Shown here one piece after another: positions 21,561 to 24,254 of a stretch of 24,254 nt of DNA (within the stretch, counting starts at the first letter, position 1; each line of letters opens with the position of its first letter). A program made the position numbers and the translations under genes. The stretch spans positions 1-24,254 of the forward strand of contig JNEM01014454.1 of NCBI GenBank assembly GCA_000697335.1. The letters are read 5' to 3'. The notes under the pieces are model-generated. The model did no database searches. It was not told the DNA's origin and worked only from the letters and a program-made list of their open reading frames with translations. The stretch is from Conidiobolus incongruus B7586 (lineage: Eukaryota; Entomophthoromycota; Entomophthoromycetes; Entomophthorales; Conidiobolaceae).

Positions 21561-22807
21561 GTGGTTTTATTTACTCTACAATTGTTATATTATGGATTAA
21601 CTATACTAAAATAATTCATATTTATTAAATATATATTGATATTAGTTTCAATGACTTATCTATTTATGATCAAATTCGATTGATTTTAAATTTTATCTTT
21701 TTCAATCAATTTTATAATAAAAATCGAATGAATATATTTCATATTTTGTTGACTTAGCATATTTATTGCCTCTGTTTAGTTTTATTCATATCAATAAATA
21801 TAATTTCAATTTACAACCTTTGTTTAAATATTTGATATAATAAAAATTGACATTGTTAATAAAAGATCTCATATTATTTTACTATAGTTGCAAATAGCTT
21901 TTATGATTCAAAAATTTAACTCTAGAATAATTCGCTTATTTTATCTGTAGATTTTATTAGATTTCTAATATTGAAATTAAATCTTATATTAGATATTTTG
22001 AAGTTAATGTGAATAATACATAAGCATTCTCAATCTGTTTAATCAGGTATATTTATATTCCTACAAATTGTTCTCTTATGCTTATAAATGCAGATAAATA
22101 CCAACTATTTTAAATTATGAAAATTTCAAATAATAACAAAAATAATGAAATAAAGATGTCAACAATGACATATTAATATATGATCTTGTCAACAATATTT
22201 TATTATAAAATTATTGGATAATATTTATATCTGATTTGCTAATTTATATAATTATATATAAAATACTGGTATTGAAATACTTATAAAATTGTTAATAATA
22301 TAATATATAATTTAACTAATTTCTCAATATTATAATTTAAACCTATCAATTCTAGACTTTAAGATTAGAAATTATATCTAATATTTTTAATATACAATAT
22401 ACTATGAAAATTCATTCAATTAACATAGAATTGTTTCTAACCAAATATCAGTAATAAAATATTCTTATTTATCAACTTTATAATATCATTTTTAACTATT
22501 AATTATTTAATAATATTTTCATACAATAATTTGTTGTAATTTATAATATTTAGGATTCTAAAATAAATATATACTAGATTACTTATTTTATCTTATTATC
22601 TCTAAAAATTCTATTTTTTTAATATTAAATAAGTATCAATGTTTCAAAAAGATATATTTCCATGATTATAATTTAAACATTAATTAAAAAATTCTGGAAT
22701 TTATTTCCTAAGGAATAATTGTTCCTTTAATAACCTTTTATTTATAATTAATAATTTTAATTATTATTATATATGTTTGATACTATTACTTTATATTTTA
22801 ATTAAGA
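21561..22807. other. Gene-less AT-rich spacer
   Basis: The first part should hold the 3' UTR of the LMBR1-like gene; an ATTTATTAAATA run lies about 60 nt after the stop. Further right there are no coding exons. TGTCAACAAT occurs twice, near 22158 and 22187, as a short direct repeat of unknown meaning. Confidence 0.5.
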
Positions 22808-24085
22808 AGAATTTTTTATGATTAAAAATAAATAAATATTTTGATATATAATATATAAAAATAAATATATAATATAAATTTAATAATTTTTTTTATTATT
22901 AATAACTTTTTGCTATATTTTTAATAAACTTCTAATATTTAAAAAATAGTTTTTTTTATTAACAATTGAAATTTGATGTTTTATAATTTAATCTAATTTT
23001 TCTATAAAAATATTCTTTCTTATAAGCTAGTTTTTTAATTACCTAAAGCAATTATAATTACATAAGGTATAATCTAAAGAATATATTAGATATTATAGTT
23101 CTTTCCAGTTATTTTCAATTAGAAAATTTTTTATAGCTTTGAATTTATATATTTTATAATTATTATGTAAAATAATAGGTTTTCTCAAATTATTTTAAGA
23201 ACACTAATTAAAAATACTTTTATTTAAAAAAGCAATATAAAACTTATTATTAATTGGTTTTTTATCAAAAATTAAATAAAAATAGTATATAATATTATAA
23301 TTTATTATAAGAATTAACATTTGCTTATTAATAAAATATTTATTTAAAAGGATTTGTAAAAAAGCTTAATTTAACTTAATCTAGAATTTTAATTTATGTT
23401 TTAATAAAGGATTATATAAAGATTTAAGCTTTATTAATTATAATTAATTTTTGTAATAACTTAAGTTTCTAATAATACTTTAATAAGTTTTATTTAATAA
23501 TAACTACTTTTATTTTTTTTAAACTTTAGTTAAATTATATGATATTTATTTTATATTTTTATTTACTAATTTGAGTTTAAACTTTAATATATATAAAATA
23601 CTTTTAAGATTAATATTAATATATTTAGATAATTATTCAATTAAAATAAAGATATGTTTTGAAATATATTTTTTCATTTTATTAATAATTGAAAAAATAA
23701 TAATTAAAGTTAGGTTTTTAAATTTTAACAGGTTTTAGATAGTTTTTCTTTTAATTTTAAAATAGTATACTTAACAATAAATAGTTAATTTAGATAATAT
23801 TTTATTATTAAAAGCTACTTGTAAATTTTAATTAATTTTATAGGGTTTATGGTTAAATTCTATTAATATTAAAATATAAAAATTTTGATAACTATTATTT
23901 AGTTTAAATATAATTAAATTAAACAAATAATTTTAAAAAACTAATTTTTTAATCAAAAAAAAATATAATATATATATATATATATATATTAAAAATATAT
24001 AATTTCCTATTAACTTTGTATATATTTATTTATTTCAAACTAATAATATGTTTGAAAAATCAGAAATTAAAAAATTTCCCATTAT
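22808..24085 (+). repeat. AT-rich dispersed repeat, copy B
   Basis: This copy is collinear with copy A from the left block (AGAATTTTTTATGATTAAAAA) to the right block (GAAAAATCAGAAATTAAAAAA, about 24054), after which both diverge. It carries an additional TA-rich block at about 23960-24036, including an (AT)n run at 23970-23990, that copy A lacks and copy C has in a different form. No coding capacity was seen in any frame. Confidence 0.75.
23966..23990. repeat. (TA)n microsatellite inside repeat copy B
   Basis: A run of about twelve TA units marks the block that differs between the repeat copies, suggesting length change by slippage or local deletion in copy A. Confidence 0.7.
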
Positions 24086-24254
24086 TTTAAATTCAAGGTA
24101 ATAGAAGATTAAATATAGATTTTAAATTAAATAGATTAAATTAAATAATAAAATAAGAAATAATTAAAAATAACAGAACCTATCAAGTATTATAAAAGTA
24201 ATTTAATTGATAGAAATTATATCAACTATATGATTATTTAATAAAAATAATAAA

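Noticed and set aside
1-24254. Bacterial or organellar origin of the window
   Set aside because: Genes are split by dozens of spliceosomal introns and include cytosolic ribosomal protein uS9 and an LMBR1 protein.

Overview
The window looks like nuclear DNA of a fungus with a very AT-rich genome, probably an early-diverging (zoosporic, zoopagomycete or mucoromycote-type) lineage. Three things suggest this. The genes carry many spliceosomal introns of about 45-70 nt with GTA donors and TAG acceptors. Coding exons are clearly less AT-rich than the intergenic DNA. A ribosome-associated Stm1-type protein with the fungal N-terminal signature is present. The phylum is inference; no rRNA marker is in the window.

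Layout from left to right: (1) 1-700, the end of a dispersed, extremely AT-rich repeat; (2) 2160-2763 (-), ribosomal protein uS9/RPS16 in four exons; (3) 4606-5633 (+), Stm1/HABP4-SERBP1-like ribosome-binding protein in five exons; (4) 6161-7707 (-), an Era-family GTPase in eight exons; (5) 7878-9315 (-), a tandem diverged second Era-like gene in seven exons whose G3 and G5 motifs have decayed; (6) 10150-11232, an intronless, less AT-rich insertion holding a truncated kinase-like (APH/choline-kinase fold) reading frame, ending in an A-run and bounded and subdivided by three copies of one 12-13 bp direct repeat; (7) 11337-13823 (+), a Rex1-type DEDDh 3'-5' RNA exonuclease in twelve exons; (8) 14226-15771 (-), mitochondrial lipoyl synthase in seven exons; (9) 17447-18620, second repeat copy; (10) 19454-21560 (+), an LMBR1/LMBRD2-type multispanning membrane protein in four exons; (11) 22808-24085, third repeat copy.

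Every exon-intron model below was joined by hand from splice signals and reading-frame continuity, and each gives one uninterrupted protein of normal family length. The genes do not form a pathway, but translation and RNA are over-represented: uS9 and Stm1 act on the cytosolic 80S ribosome, Era assembles the (mitochondrial) small subunit, and Rex1 trims 5S rRNA, 5.8S rRNA and tRNA 3' ends. Lipoyl synthase is a mitochondrial Fe-S enzyme, so the organism has an aerobic-type mitochondrion.

The points most worth a second look are the degenerate Era paralogue kept intact in tandem with a canonical one, the kinase-like reading frame fitted almost exactly between two copies of a short direct repeat that occurs a third time after an A-run just upstream of the REX1 gene, and the 1.2-kb non-coding AT-rich repeat family present three times in the same orientation.
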